Of a stretch of DNA of 64,000 bases, positions 16,213-26,600 are shown piece after piece (within the stretch, counting starts at the first letter, position 1; every line of letters begins with the position of its first letter). Under the pieces are notes generated by a model. That model was not told the origin of the DNA and ran no database searches. It worked only from the letters and a program-made list of their open reading frames with translations. This DNA is from CAIZGX01 sp039805165 (lineage in GTDB: Bacteria > Bacteroidota > Bacteroidia > Flavobacteriales_D > Sanyastnellaceae), in contig JBDLUS010000191.1 of the NCBI GenBank assembly GCA_039805165.1, forward strand, positions 6,794 to 70,793, written 5' to 3'. A program made the position numbers and the translations under genes.

Positions 16213-18492
16213 ATGAAGCAAATAAAGAGGAAAGAAGCACTCGATTACCACGAGTTAGGTAGGAAAGGAAAGTTAGAAATTGTTCCAACAAAACCATACA
16301 GTACTCAACGCGATTTAGCGCTTGCTTATTCGCCGGGTGTTGCAGAACCAGTAAAGGCTATCGCGGAAAACATAGACGATGTCTACAAGTACACGGGCAA
16401 AGGAAATTTAGTAGCGGTTATTTCAAACGGGACAGCAATTCTTGGTCTAGGGAACTTAGGTCCAGAGGCGAGTAAGCCCGTTATGGAAGGAAAGGGTATG
16501 CTCTTCAAAATATTCGCAGATATCGATTCCATTGACATTGAAATGAAGGCTACAGAAGTCGATGATTTTGTGAATACGGTCATCAACATTAGCCCAACGT
16601 TCGGTGGTATTAATTTAGAAGATATCAAGGCGCCAGAGGCTTTCGAAATCGAAGAGCGTTTGAAGGAAGCCCTCGATATTCCTATCATGCACGATGATCA
16701 GCACGGCACAGCAATTATATCAAGTGCTGCCTTGTTAAACGCTTTGGAAATAGCAGGAAAGAATATTGGCGATATTAAAATCGTGGTGAGTGGTGCAGGA
16801 GCAGCTGCCTTGAGTTGTTTGAACACTATGATTGGTCTCGGTTTGAATCCAGCGAATATTCGCATGTTCGACTCAAAAGGACTCATCAATAACTCAAGAG
16901 AAGATATCGATCACAGAAAGAAGAGATTTGCAGTTGATTCGAATGAAAAGTCACTTGCTGAAGCATTGGTAAATGCCGATGTTTTCTTGGGTCTTTCGCA
17001 AGGAAATATTGTCACACCAGAAATGGTTCAGTCCATGGCAAGCAATCCGGTTGTTTTCGCACTTGCTAATCCAGATCCTGAAATTCCTTTTGAAGAAGCT
17101 ATGGCTGCACGTCCCGATGTAATCATGGCTACAGGTAGAAGTGATCATCCTAACCAAGTAAACAACGTTCTCGGTTTCCCATTCATATTCAGAGGAGCTT
17201 TAGACGTTCGCGCAACAAAGATCAACGATGCCATGAAGTTGGCTGCTGTTAAAGCATTGGCTGAATTGGCGAAGGCTACTGTTCCTGAAGAGGTAATGGA
17301 GGCTTATCACATCACGAGCCTTTCATTCGGAAAAGATTATATCATTCCTAAACCAAACGACCCTCGCTTGTTAGTAGCCGTTTCCACAGCTGTTGCAAAA
17401 GCTGCTATTGAAAGTGGTGTTGCTAAAAATCCAATCACAGATTGGGATGCCTATGCGAGCGAATTGCTAGGTAGAATGGGGCGCGACAATGCACTCACAA
17501 GAGGGATTTCAGAGCGCGCAAGAAAAGACAAGAAACGTGTTGTTTTTGCTGAAGGAGATAACCCTAAAATCTTGAAGGCAGCAGAACAAGCGAAAGATGA
17601 CGGCATTGCCATTCCAATTTTATTGGGACAAGAAGAAAAAATTCGTGAACTTATTCGTGAGTTCGATTTGGATTTAGGCGATGTGGAGATTATTGATCCA
17701 CGTCTCGATTCTCACAAGGCGGAACGCGAGAAATACGGCGAGTTCTTCTATCAGAAAAGAATGCGCAAGGGTATTACCAAAACAGAAGCCTCACGCATCA
17801 TGCGTGAACGCAACTACTTCGGTGCAATGATGGTTGAAACAGGAGTAGCAGATGCGATGATTTCAGGAATGACACGTAATTACGCTAAAGTAATTCGTCC
17901 AGGATTGGAAACCATTGGAACTGCGAAAGATGTTAAAACGGTCTGCGGAATGTACATTGTTCAAACCCCGAAAGGCCCAATGTTCTTCGCTGATACAACA
18001 GTAAATAGAGACCCAACAGCCGAGCAATTAGTAGATATTACGCTACTCGTTGCCGATGCAGTTTCAAAAATGAAAATTGCACCGAGAATGGCTATGTTGA
18101 GCTATTCGAATTTCGGTTCCTCGCATGGTTCTGATCCAGAGAAAGTGGCGAAGGCCGTTTCAATCCTGCACAGTAACCATCCGCATTTAATTGTAGACGG
18201 AGAGATCCAGGCAAATTTTGCCTTGAATCCGGAAATGAGAAAAGAAAATTTCCCATTCTCGAAATTGGCCGACTCTAAAGTGAATACCTTAATTTTCCCA
18301 AACCTTTCTTCAGGAAATATTAGTTATAAAATTCTTCAAGAAGTTGCTGGGATGGAAGTAATAGGTCCAATTTTGTTGGGCATGAAAAGGAGTTATCATA
18401 TCTTGCAAATGGGTTGCTCGGTGCGTGAAATCGTGAACATGGTTCGCGTAGCAGTTGTAGATGCTCAAGCCAAAGGAACCTTAAATAGATAA
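16213..18492 (+). CDS. maeB: NADP-dependent malic enzyme with C-terminal phosphotransacetylase domain
   Basis: A 759-residue fusion of the usual MaeB type. Residues 1-425 form the malic enzyme, converting malate to pyruvate, CO2 and NADPH. They include STQRDLALAYSPGVAEP, the substrate/metal segment IPIMHDDQHGTA and a Rossmann IVVSGAGAAALSCL. Residues 430-759 resemble phosphate acetyltransferase (KKRVVFAEGDNPKILKAA, then MSGMTRNYAKVIRPGL), which in MaeB is generally regulatory rather than catalytic. The open frame reaches 16192, but ATG 16213 aligns with family starts and leaves room for the promoter. ruvA follows after one base, then sprA, an order I recall from other flavobacteria. Confidence 0.93.
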   Translation: MKQIKRKEALDYHELGRKGKLEIVPTKPYSTQRDLALAYSPGVAEPVKAIAENIDDVYKYTGKGNLVAVISNGTAILGLGNLGPEASKPVMEGKGMLFKIFADIDSIDIEMKATEVDDFVNTVINISPTFGGINLEDIKAPEAFEIEERLKEALDIPIMHDDQHGTAIISSAALLNALEIAGKNIGDIKIVVSGAGAAALSCLNTMIGLGLNPANIRMFDSKGLINNSREDIDHRKKRFAVDSNEKSLAEALVNADVFLGLSQGNIVTPEMVQSMASNPVVFALANPDPEIPFEEAMAARPDVIMATGRSDHPNQVNNVLGFPFIFRGALDVRATKINDAMKLAAVKALAELAKATVPEEVMEAYHITSLSFGKDYIIPKPNDPRLLVAVSTAVAKAAIESGVAKNPITDWDAYASELLGRMGRDNALTRGISERARKDKKRVVFAEGDNPKILKAAEQAKDDGIAIPILLGQEEKIRELIREFDLDLGDVEIIDPRLDSHKAEREKYGEFFYQKRMRKGITKTEASRIMRERNYFGAMMVETGVADAMISGMTRNYAKVIRPGLETIGTAKDVKTVCGMYIVQTPKGPMFFADTTVNRDPTAEQLVDITLLVADAVSKMKIAPRMAMLSYSNFGSSHGSDPEKVAKAVSILHSNHPHLIVDGEIQANFALNPEMRKENFPFSKLADSKVNTLIFPNLSSGNISYKILQEVAGMEVIGPILLGMKRSYHILQMGCSVREIVNMVRVAVVDAQAKGTLNR

Positions 18493-18493
18493 C

Positions 18494-19084
18494 ATGCTCT
18501 ATTCATTAACAGGACAACTCATTGAGAAATCGCCGGTGCACGCGGTAATCGACTGCAATGGTGTGGGCTATTTTCTGAACATTAGTTTAGCCACTTATTC
18601 TGCACTTCCAAACAATGGAGAGGTAATGCTATACACTCATCTCCATGTGAACGGAAATGACTTCTCGCTAGTCCTGTACGGATTCTATTCCGACCAGGAA
18701 AAGGAGTTGTTTAAAAAATTGACAAGTGTAAGCGGTGTAGGTCCAAACACCGCTAGAATGGTTCTTTCAAGTTTGAATGTGAATGAATTAATTCAGGTCA
18801 TTGCCAATAAAGACCTCCCGTCGTTAAAGCGAATAAAAGGAATTGGTGAGAAAACAGCCGAAAGGATTCTTGTTGACCTGCACAACAAAGTTGGAAAGAT
18901 TGACGGAGTTGTGATAGAAAAAATTGGAGGTGTGCACAATACGACTCGACAAGATGCGTTAGTGGCACTGTCCCAATTGGGCCTAGACAAAACCAAAACT
19001 GAAAAAATGTTGGATAAAATTCTGCTTACCAATGGAGATTTGCCGTTGGAAGAACTTATCAAACAGGTATTGAAACAGATATAG
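18494..19084 (+). CDS. ruvA: Holliday junction branch migration protein RuvA
   Basis: A 196-residue DNA-binding protein that forms tetramers on Holliday junctions and loads the RuvB motor. It has an N-terminal OB fold (MLYSLTGQLIEKSPVHAVID, then GVGYFLNISL), two helix-hairpin-helix motifs (LTSVSGVGPNTARMVL and LKRIKGIGEKTAERILVDL) and the small C-terminal RuvB-contact domain (about 150-196). The length matches the family. It starts one base after maeB and ends 4 bases before sprA, so the three genes form one transcript. Confidence 0.95.
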   Translation: MLYSLTGQLIEKSPVHAVIDCNGVGYFLNISLATYSALPNNGEVMLYTHLHVNGNDFSLVLYGFYSDQEKELFKKLTSVSGVGPNTARMVLSSLNVNELIQVIANKDLPSLKRIKGIGEKTAERILVDLHNKVGKIDGVVIEKIGGVHNTTRQDALVALSQLGLDKTKTEKMLDKILLTNGDLPLEELIKQVLKQI

Positions 19085-19088
19085 AATT

Positions 19089-22000
19089 GTGAAAGAAGTA
19101 GTCCTCCGCCTCCTATCAAGAGCCATTTTCGTAATGGCCCTTTGTGTTTCTGGTTGGTTGGCCTGGGCAAATACTTCTGTTGAAACTCGCGTAATTGCAA
19201 AGTCAAATCATAATTTCGTTTTTGCGCCAGATACCGTTACTCCGGTTTGGCCGAACGACGATACCCCAGCTCCAAGCGAAGGTGGAAACGGCATCGAAAT
19301 TCCACTTCCAGATAATATTCATTATTCCGTTGAGTACAATCCGGAAACTGGACGCTACGAAGTCATTCAGAAAGTTGGAGATAAAATCGATTTTCGTAGA
19401 ACTTCTACCATGGATATGGAAGATTTCTTAGACTTCCAGTTAGATAAAAATGTAACCAAGTATTGGAACAAAATCAAGGACGATAAGTCTGCTGCAAACA
19501 AAGAGTTTGCTCCCGTAATTAAAGTGGGTGGAGATAATTTTGAACACATTTTTGGTTCGAATGAAATTGAAATACGTCCTCAGGGTTCTGCCGAATTGAC
19601 CTTCGGTCTAAACTCTCAACGTACCGAAAACCCTCGTATTCCAGAGCGTCAACGAAAGAACACTAACTTCAATTTCGATCAGAAAATTCAAATGAATGTC
19701 ATTGGTAACATTGGTACCAAAATGAAGTTGAAGGTGAATTACAACACCGAAAGCACGTTTGAATTTGAGAACAACATGAAGGTGGAATACACCGGTGATG
19801 AAGATCAAATCATGCGTAAGATTGAATTGGGTACAGTTGCGCTTCCATTAACAGGAACCCTCATGCCCGGTAGCCTTGGTCTCTTTGGTGCGAAAGTAGA
19901 AACCCAATGGGGGAAATTGAAGAATACGACAATTCTTACCCAGCAAAAAGGTGAGCGAAAGGAAATCACAGTTCAAGGAGGAGCACAAACCACGCGCTTC
20001 GATATTGCCGCAGATAACTATGAAGCCAACCGACACTATTTCCTTTCAGGATATTTCAGAGACAACTATGATAATGCACTTGCGGCATTACCTGTCGTAA
20101 ATAGTGGAGCAAACATTACGCGTATTGAAGTTTGGGTAGTGAATCAACAGGCCAATACGCAAGACGTTCGGAATATTATGGCCTTCACCGATTTAGGTGA
20201 AAACTCGCAATACATAGCTAGCGACTACAACAACTCGTCGTTGATTAGCCCCGCCCAATTGCCAAACCCAGATAATGAGAACAACAATCTCTTCAACGTT
20301 GTTTCCAACAATCAGAACATATTAGATTTTTCAAATGCCAATGCAGCAATTCAAGCTTTGGGATATGGAATGCGTCAGGGGATTCATTACGAGCGCGTGG
20401 GTAATGCAAGAAAATTAACTCCATCGGAGTATACGTACAATTCACGCCTTGGATTTATTTCTTTGAAACAATCGCTAAATAATGCAGAGGTATTAGCTGT
20501 TTCGTATGAGTATACTTTGAACGGACAGACGTACCAAGTTGGTACGTTATCGCAAGACGGAATTGCAGCTCCTCAGGCGTTAATGTTGAAGATGCTCAAA
20601 TCTTCAATTACCTTGGTGAAACTTACCAATGGTGACCCTTCTCCGCTATGGAAGAACATGATGAAGAACGTCTACAATCTCGAATCTTTCGGTATTTCGC
20701 CGGAGAACTTTAGATTGGAAGTTTGGTACAATAACCCTGCAACGGGTGTGAACATGAATTATATTCCTCGCGAACCTTTGAGCGGAAAATTGTTGTTGCA
20801 AGTTTTGAATCTCGATAGAATTGATGCGCAACAAATGCCAGGGAGCGATGGGTTTTTCGACTTCGTTCCAAACGCATCAACAGCGGGTGGATTGATAGAC
20901 GCGTCTTCGGGTAGGGTGTTTTTCCCTATGATAGAACCTTTCGGCTCGCACCTTTCAGATCAGATTTATGCTGGTTTGGGAAACACGCCACAGGCCGCTC
21001 AAGTAGTTTCTCAGGTTGTGTTCCAACCGTTATACGATTCAACAAAAACAGCCGCTCAAATCGGATTCCCACAATTGAATCGTTTCCGAATCAAAGGAGA
21101 ATATCAAAGTGCTTCTGGATCAGAAATTTCTTTGAACGCGTTGAATATTCCACAGGGTGCTGTAACCGTTACGGCCGGAGGAATGAGACTTGTTGAAGGA
21201 ACTGACTTCACCGTGAATTACAATTTAGGGAAGGTTACCATTCTCAACGAAAGCATTATGAGTTCAGGACAGCCTATAAAGGTGTCTGTTGAAAGTAACT
21301 CCATGTTCAATCTGCAATACAAGACTTTATTGGGAAGCCGATTCGACTACAAATTCTCGGATAACTTGGCTATGGGAGCCACATTCATGAATTTGAAAGA
21401 GCGTCCCTTAACGCAAAAGGTGAATGCAGGTGACGACCCCGTAAACAACGGAATGATTGGTTTCGATATGAATTTCCAAAAAGAGGTTCCAATAATTACA
21501 AAGTGGATCGACCGCATTCCAGGAATTCAAACCAAAGAGAAATCGACTGTTACATTTAATCTTGAGGCAGCGAAAATTTTCCCGGGTCACTCGCGTGCAA
21601 TTTCGAAAGATGGAAATGCATACGTTGATGATTTTGAGGGAAGCCAAAGTGTAATCGATTTACGCTCATTGAACCAGTGGTTCATGGCCTCTACACCGAA
21701 ATTACAATCTTCACTTTTCCCTGAAGGAGATTTCGAAGACAGTTTGGTTTATGGAGCGAATCGCGCGCAATTGTCTTGGTATATCATTGATCCATTGTTC
21801 TACAGAAACAGTTCTTACACCCCGCCAAATATTACGGTTGATATGCAAAGTGATCACCGCATGCGTGAGGTTTTAGAATCTGAAGTGTTCCCAAACAGAC
21901 AATTACCTTCAGGAACACCGCCGAACATTACCTGTTTAGATTTATCATATTACCCTGAAGAAAGAGGTATGTACAACTTCGAATTACCGAACGGTTATTC

Positions 22001-25000
22001 GGGTAGGTCAGCTGGACTGAATACAGACGGTACATTGAAAGATCCAGCAACACGTTGGGGTGGTATTCAACGCGCATTGACCACCACAGATTTTGAAACA
22101 TCTAACGTGCAGTTTATCCAGTTTTGGGTAATGGATCCGTTCAACGAAGATTCAGAAAATACGCAGGGTGGAGACCTTTATTTCAATTTAGGAAACGTAA
22201 GTGAAGACGTTATGAACGATTCTCATATGAGTTTTGAAAACGGCTTTCCTTCTGCAAACAACGATCTTCCAATCGAACAAGGAACGTGGGGAAATTATCC
22301 CTCGCCAACAACCTTTAACGTGGTGAACGCATTTGATTATACTTCTGGAAACTACGAGCAACAAGACATCGGATTAGACGGGTTGAATTCTGCTGCGGAA
22401 CAATCTTATTTCTCGAATTGGTTGTTGCAAGTACAAGGATTTTTAACACCTGACGCTTACGTTAAATATCAACAAGATGCTTCAGCCGATAACTTCAGTT
22501 ATTTCAGAAGTTCTCAGGCAGATGCAGCTAATTTGAATACGTTGGAGCGATATAAAAACTTCAACAGATACGAGGGTAATTCGAATACCAATACTCCCGA
22601 TGGTTACCCAATTGCTGCAACCACTATTCCGAACTCAGAAGATATCAATCAGGATATTACACTGAATACCATTGAAAGTTACTTCCAATATAAAGTGAGT
22701 CTTCGTCCGGAAGATTTAGGTGATGGAAATCTAGGAAGAAATTATATCACTGACACATTCGTAACAACCAAGACCACCGCGAATAATGAAGAGCGTCAAA
22801 TTCGCTGGTACCAATTTAAAATTCCAATTAAGGAATTTGAAAAGCGAGTGGGAAGTATTCCAGATTTTCGTTCAATCAGATACATTCGTATGTTCTTGAA
22901 AGGTTGGGAAGAACCAGTAACCCTGAGATTCGCTCGATTGGAATTGGTTAGAGGTGAGTGGAGAAAATATGACTATTCTCTAGCGGGAAATCAAGAACAG
23001 GAAATCAATGACGATCCGGAAACATCTTTCAGCATAGCTGCTGTGAACATAGAGGAAAATGGAAATCGTGAGCCTGTGCCATATGTTGTGCCTCCTGGAA
23101 TCATTCGTGAGCAAGACGTATCGTCAGCAAACCTCAGAAATCTGAACGAACAGTCGCTTTCATTGAGTGTATGTAATCTGAAAGACGGTGACGCACGTGC
23201 GACGTATAGAAATGTGAAGTACGATTTGCGACAATACAAACGCCTTCGCATGTTCGCTCACGCAGAGGCTGCAGGAATACAATCAGAATTGAAAGACAAC
23301 GATGTCTCTGTATTTATTCGTTTAGGTTCCGACTTCGATCAGAACTACTACGAATACGAGGTTCCAATGAGTGTTACACCTTGGAACACGAATAACGACG
23401 ATGAGATTTGGCCGGCCGATAACAATTTCGATATTCAACTTTCAGATTTGCAAAATCTGAAAATCAATAGACCTTCAACCACTTCTGTTTTGTCAGTGGT
23501 AGATACCATTCTCGACAACAACGTTCACCTTTCGGTAAAAGGAAATCCAAACCTTGCGAACATCACAACGATGATGATTGGTATACGCAACCCCGACAAA
23601 GACACGAATCCATTTGGCGTTACAGATGATGGGAAAGGGAAATGCGCCATTGTCTGGGTAAATGAATTGCGACTCTCTGAGTTTGATGAAAAATCCGGTT
23701 CAGCTGCAATAGCGCGTTTGAATGCTCAGTTGGCAGATTTTGGTAACCTTGCGGTTTCCGGAAACATTAGTACTCCCGGATGGGGCGCCATAGAGCAGCG
23801 AGTGCAACAAAGGCAACAAGAAACGAAGATGGGGGTAGATGCGAGCAGCACGCTTCAACTTGGAAAATTCTTCCCAAAAGATTGGGGTGTTCAATTGCCA
23901 ATGTACCTCGGTTTCTCAGAGAATGTTCAAACACCGCGTTACAGCCCACTTCAACCAGATATTCAAATGACGGATTTACCGACATTGAATAAACCACTGA
24001 AGCAAAAATCGCAGACTTATACAAAGCGAAGAAGCATCAATTTTACAAACGTGAAAATAGCACCGAAGAAAGATGCTGCGGCTGCAAAAGGAGTTGGACT
24101 TCCAGGGGCCGATGATAAAGGGAAGCCAGGAACACAAGCTGCGCCAACCAACACCGATAAGCCTAAGTTTTACGGAATTGATAATTTCTCAGTGTCCTAC
24201 GCCTATAATGAAACCTACTTCCGCGATATCAATACAGATTGGAGATTACAAAAACAATATCAAGGTGCATTCGATTACAGCTTTACGAATAAGCCGAAAG
24301 AATTCAAACCGCTTGCGAATATCCCTGTAATCAAAACCTCTAAGTATTTGAAGTGGTTGAAGGAATTCAACTTCTACGCGGGTATCAAACAAATGAGTTT
24401 CAGAACTGAAATGAATCGTTCGTACGAGACCAGTCGCATTCGAAATAACTCATTAGAGTTAACAGGAGTGTATAGCGATATGCTCATTCAAACTCAGGCT
24501 CAAAAGAATTGGAATTGGACAAGAAACTATTCCATGAAATACGATTTGACCAAGAATTTAAAAACAGATTTTACAGCGAGCAACATTGCTTTGGTTGGAG
24601 AGCCGCGCGGTGTAATCAATAAGAATGACGTTGATTGGTATGAATCTTACAAAGATTCTGTTTGGAGTAACATCCAAAATTTTGGAGAAACCACCACATA
24701 CAACCATAATGTGGGTGTGACATACAAGTTACCGTTGGATAAGTTTCCATTGCTGAATTTTATGAGTGCAGATGCTCGTTACGGTGGTACCTTCAGATGG
24801 GATCGTGCACCGTTTACCCAAGATACTTTGGGTAACACCATTCAGAACAGTCGCCAAATTCAGTTGAATGCTCAAGGTAATTTCGAGACGTTGTACAACA
24901 ATGTCCCTCGATTGAAACAAGCATTAACCGGAAAGAAGCCAGACGCAGGAAAGAAGCCGGTTGCTGGTAAAAAAGATGACCCTACGAAAAAGGATGGATT

Positions 25001-26513
25001 CGGTGATGATTTGACTAAAAAAGATAAGAAGGAGAAAGTAGATCCGTTAGATGTTGCACTTCGATTCTTTATGATGGTTCGAACTGTAAATGGAAGCTAT
25101 ACCAAGAACGAAGGATTGTTGCTTCCTGGTTACGCAAACACCACAAGTATCTTGGGATTCGATAACCAGTTCGACGGGCCGGGAATAGGATTTTTGGTGG
25201 GTCAACAAAATACAGACCTTATGGGTAATCCAACTGGACGGAATTTTGCAACAGATGCCGCTAATAACAATTGGTTGGTTGAACAGCAGTCGTTAAATAT
25301 TCAGTATAACCAAACCTTCACTGAAACGTGGAATGCAAAAATGAATTTGGAGCCGTTCCGCTATTTCAAAGTTGAACTTTCTGCAACGCGTCAAGAAGGA
25401 AAGAACTTCAACTCTTTCTTCCGCTACGATCCAACAGTTGACGATTACGTGTTCCAGTCACCAATGGAAACTGGAAATTTCTCGGCGTCATTAATTACTT
25501 GGAATACAGCGTTCATCAAAGACGACAAAGAGAACAACTACGCCAGTCCAATCTTCGATCAGCTCTTAGCGAACAGACAGGAAATTTCAAGTCGATGGAA
25601 CAATGAAACTTATCAGCTAGCTAATCCAAATGATTCTGGATACTACGAAGGGTTTGGATCACTTTCACAAAATGTAATCATCCCTTCATTTATTGCCGCG
25701 TACACTGGACGTTCAACAAGTGAGGTTGCCTTGAATCCATTTGCGACAAAGGCTCAACCAAACTGGAAAATCACTTACGATGGACTAACAAAACTGCCAG
25801 CAGTTAAAAAGTATTTCAAGCAATTTAACATTTCTCACAATTACCGCTCGACTGCAACGGCTTCATATGTAAGCAATTTGAAGTATGAAGAGTTCAATAA
25901 CCTTCCAACTGCAATAGACCAAAGTCCGGAGCAAAACTTTATTTCGCAACATCAAATTGGTACGGTTACCTTAACGGAGTCTATGTCTCCTTTGGTTGGA
26001 TTTGACATGACGTTGAAGACGAAAAAAGTTAACGACCCCTTGATTAAGGTAGAGTACAAACGCGATCGCACAATTGCGTTAGGAATGGCGAACTATCAAA
26101 TTACTGAGACGAAGAGTAACAGCTTTGTAATCGGTTTAGGTTACAAGATCACAGAAGTTCCAAATCCATTTGGAAGAAAAAAAGGAAGTAAACTACCGGT
26201 AAAATTACTTGACAAGTCTACTTTGAATTTACGCGTTGATTTCACCATTCGCGAGAACTTTACGTTGATTAGAAAAATAGAAGAACAACAAAACCAAGTT
26301 ACTGCGGGACAGACATTGTTTAGTGTAAAGTCGAGTGCTGATATGGCAATTAGCGATAAATTGACGTTGCGTTTCTTCTACGATCATCAGATCAACAAAC
26401 CTGCGATTTCTACAAGTTTCCAAACTTCGAATATTACAACCGGTTTAGCCATTCGCTTTACATTGAACGGTTCGGGTGGATCGAATACCGCTCAACCGCA
26501 AGGCGGAAACTAA
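19089..26513 (+). CDS. sprA: T9SS outer-membrane translocon SprA (Sov)
   Basis: A 2474-residue protein, the size expected for SprA/Sov, whose 36-strand barrel is the channel through which T9SS cargo crosses the outer membrane. It begins at a GTG 4 bases after ruvA, with a signal peptide (VLRLLSRAIFVMALCVSGWL). Visible family features include EIRPQGSAELTFGLNSQRTENPRIPERQR near residues 160-195, the plug-like LGTVALPLTGTLMPGSLGLFG and repeated AYVDDFEGSQSVIDLRS segments. Two low-complexity linkers, rich in Gly, Lys, Asp and Pro, lie near residues 1655-1700 and 1945-1985. They are probably periplasmic or surface loops. Codon use resembles the neighbours, with no sign of transfer. Confidence 0.95.
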   Translation: MKEVVLRLLSRAIFVMALCVSGWLAWANTSVETRVIAKSNHNFVFAPDTVTPVWPNDDTPAPSEGGNGIEIPLPDNIHYSVEYNPETGRYEVIQKVGDKIDFRRTSTMDMEDFLDFQLDKNVTKYWNKIKDDKSAANKEFAPVIKVGGDNFEHIFGSNEIEIRPQGSAELTFGLNSQRTENPRIPERQRKNTNFNFDQKIQMNVIGNIGTKMKLKVNYNTESTFEFENNMKVEYTGDEDQIMRKIELGTVALPLTGTLMPGSLGLFGAKVETQWGKLKNTTILTQQKGERKEITVQGGAQTTRFDIAADNYEANRHYFLSGYFRDNYDNALAALPVVNSGANITRIEVWVVNQQANTQDVRNIMAFTDLGENSQYIASDYNNSSLISPAQLPNPDNENNNLFNVVSNNQNILDFSNANAAIQALGYGMRQGIHYERVGNARKLTPSEYTYNSRLGFISLKQSLNNAEVLAVSYEYTLNGQTYQVGTLSQDGIAAPQALMLKMLKSSITLVKLTNGDPSPLWKNMMKNVYNLESFGISPENFRLEVWYNNPATGVNMNYIPREPLSGKLLLQVLNLDRIDAQQMPGSDGFFDFVPNASTAGGLIDASSGRVFFPMIEPFGSHLSDQIYAGLGNTPQAAQVVSQVVFQPLYDSTKTAAQIGFPQLNRFRIKGEYQSASGSEISLNALNIPQGAVTVTAGGMRLVEGTDFTVNYNLGKVTILNESIMSSGQPIKVSVESNSMFNLQYKTLLGSRFDYKFSDNLAMGATFMNLKERPLTQKVNAGDDPVNNGMIGFDMNFQKEVPIITKWIDRIPGIQTKEKSTVTFNLEAAKIFPGHSRAISKDGNAYVDDFEGSQSVIDLRSLNQWFMASTPKLQSSLFPEGDFEDSLVYGANRAQLSWYIIDPLFYRNSSYTPPNITVDMQSDHRMREVLESEVFPNRQLPSGTPPNITCLDLSYYPEERGMYNFELPNGYSGRSAGLNTDGTLKDPATRWGGIQRALTTTDFETSNVQFIQFWVMDPFNEDSENTQGGDLYFNLGNVSEDVMNDSHMSFENGFPSANNDLPIEQGTWGNYPSPTTFNVVNAFDYTSGNYEQQDIGLDGLNSAAEQSYFSNWLLQVQGFLTPDAYVKYQQDASADNFSYFRSSQADAANLNTLERYKNFNRYEGNSNTNTPDGYPIAATTIPNSEDINQDITLNTIESYFQYKVSLRPEDLGDGNLGRNYITDTFVTTKTTANNEERQIRWYQFKIPIKEFEKRVGSIPDFRSIRYIRMFLKGWEEPVTLRFARLELVRGEWRKYDYSLAGNQEQEINDDPETSFSIAAVNIEENGNREPVPYVVPPGIIREQDVSSANLRNLNEQSLSLSVCNLKDGDARATYRNVKYDLRQYKRLRMFAHAEAAGIQSELKDNDVSVFIRLGSDFDQNYYEYEVPMSVTPWNTNNDDEIWPADNNFDIQLSDLQNLKINRPSTTSVLSVVDTILDNNVHLSVKGNPNLANITTMMIGIRNPDKDTNPFGVTDDGKGKCAIVWVNELRLSEFDEKSGSAAIARLNAQLADFGNLAVSGNISTPGWGAIEQRVQQRQQETKMGVDASSTLQLGKFFPKDWGVQLPMYLGFSENVQTPRYSPLQPDIQMTDLPTLNKPLKQKSQTYTKRRSINFTNVKIAPKKDAAAAKGVGLPGADDKGKPGTQAAPTNTDKPKFYGIDNFSVSYAYNETYFRDINTDWRLQKQYQGAFDYSFTNKPKEFKPLANIPVIKTSKYLKWLKEFNFYAGIKQMSFRTEMNRSYETSRIRNNSLELTGVYSDMLIQTQAQKNWNWTRNYSMKYDLTKNLKTDFTASNIALVGEPRGVINKNDVDWYESYKDSVWSNIQNFGETTTYNHNVGVTYKLPLDKFPLLNFMSADARYGGTFRWDRAPFTQDTLGNTIQNSRQIQLNAQGNFETLYNNVPRLKQALTGKKPDAGKKPVAGKKDDPTKKDGFGDDLTKKDKKEKVDPLDVALRFFMMVRTVNGSYTKNEGLLLPGYANTTSILGFDNQFDGPGIGFLVGQQNTDLMGNPTGRNFATDAANNNWLVEQQSLNIQYNQTFTETWNAKMNLEPFRYFKVELSATRQEGKNFNSFFRYDPTVDDYVFQSPMETGNFSASLITWNTAFIKDDKENNYASPIFDQLLANRQEISSRWNNETYQLANPNDSGYYEGFGSLSQNVIIPSFIAAYTGRSTSEVALNPFATKAQPNWKITYDGLTKLPAVKKYFKQFNISHNYRSTATASYVSNLKYEEFNNLPTAIDQSPEQNFISQHQIGTVTLTESMSPLVGFDMTLKTKKVNDPLIKVEYKRDRTIALGMANYQITETKSNSFVIGLGYKITEVPNPFGRKKGSKLPVKLLDKSTLNLRVDFTIRENFTLIRKIEEQQNQVTAGQTLFSVKSSADMAISDKLTLRFFYDHQINKPAISTSFQTSNITTGLAIRFTLNGSGGSNTAQPQGGN

Positions 26514-26541
26514 TTTGGGTTTGAGCAAATAGGACAAAGTT

Positions 26542-26574
26542 TTGCCCATTTCCTAGCTCTCAACATTAATTTTG
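26542..26574 (+). promoter_or_regulatory. promoter candidate for the VTC-DUF4956 operon
   Basis: A TTG (26542-26544) precedes an exact TAnnTTTG match, TAATTTTG (26567-26574), by 22 bases. The expected transcription start lies about 20 bases before the TTG start codon at 26601. Confidence 0.45.
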
Positions 26575-26600
26575 TGTTAAGTTCGTAGGATATTTACACT

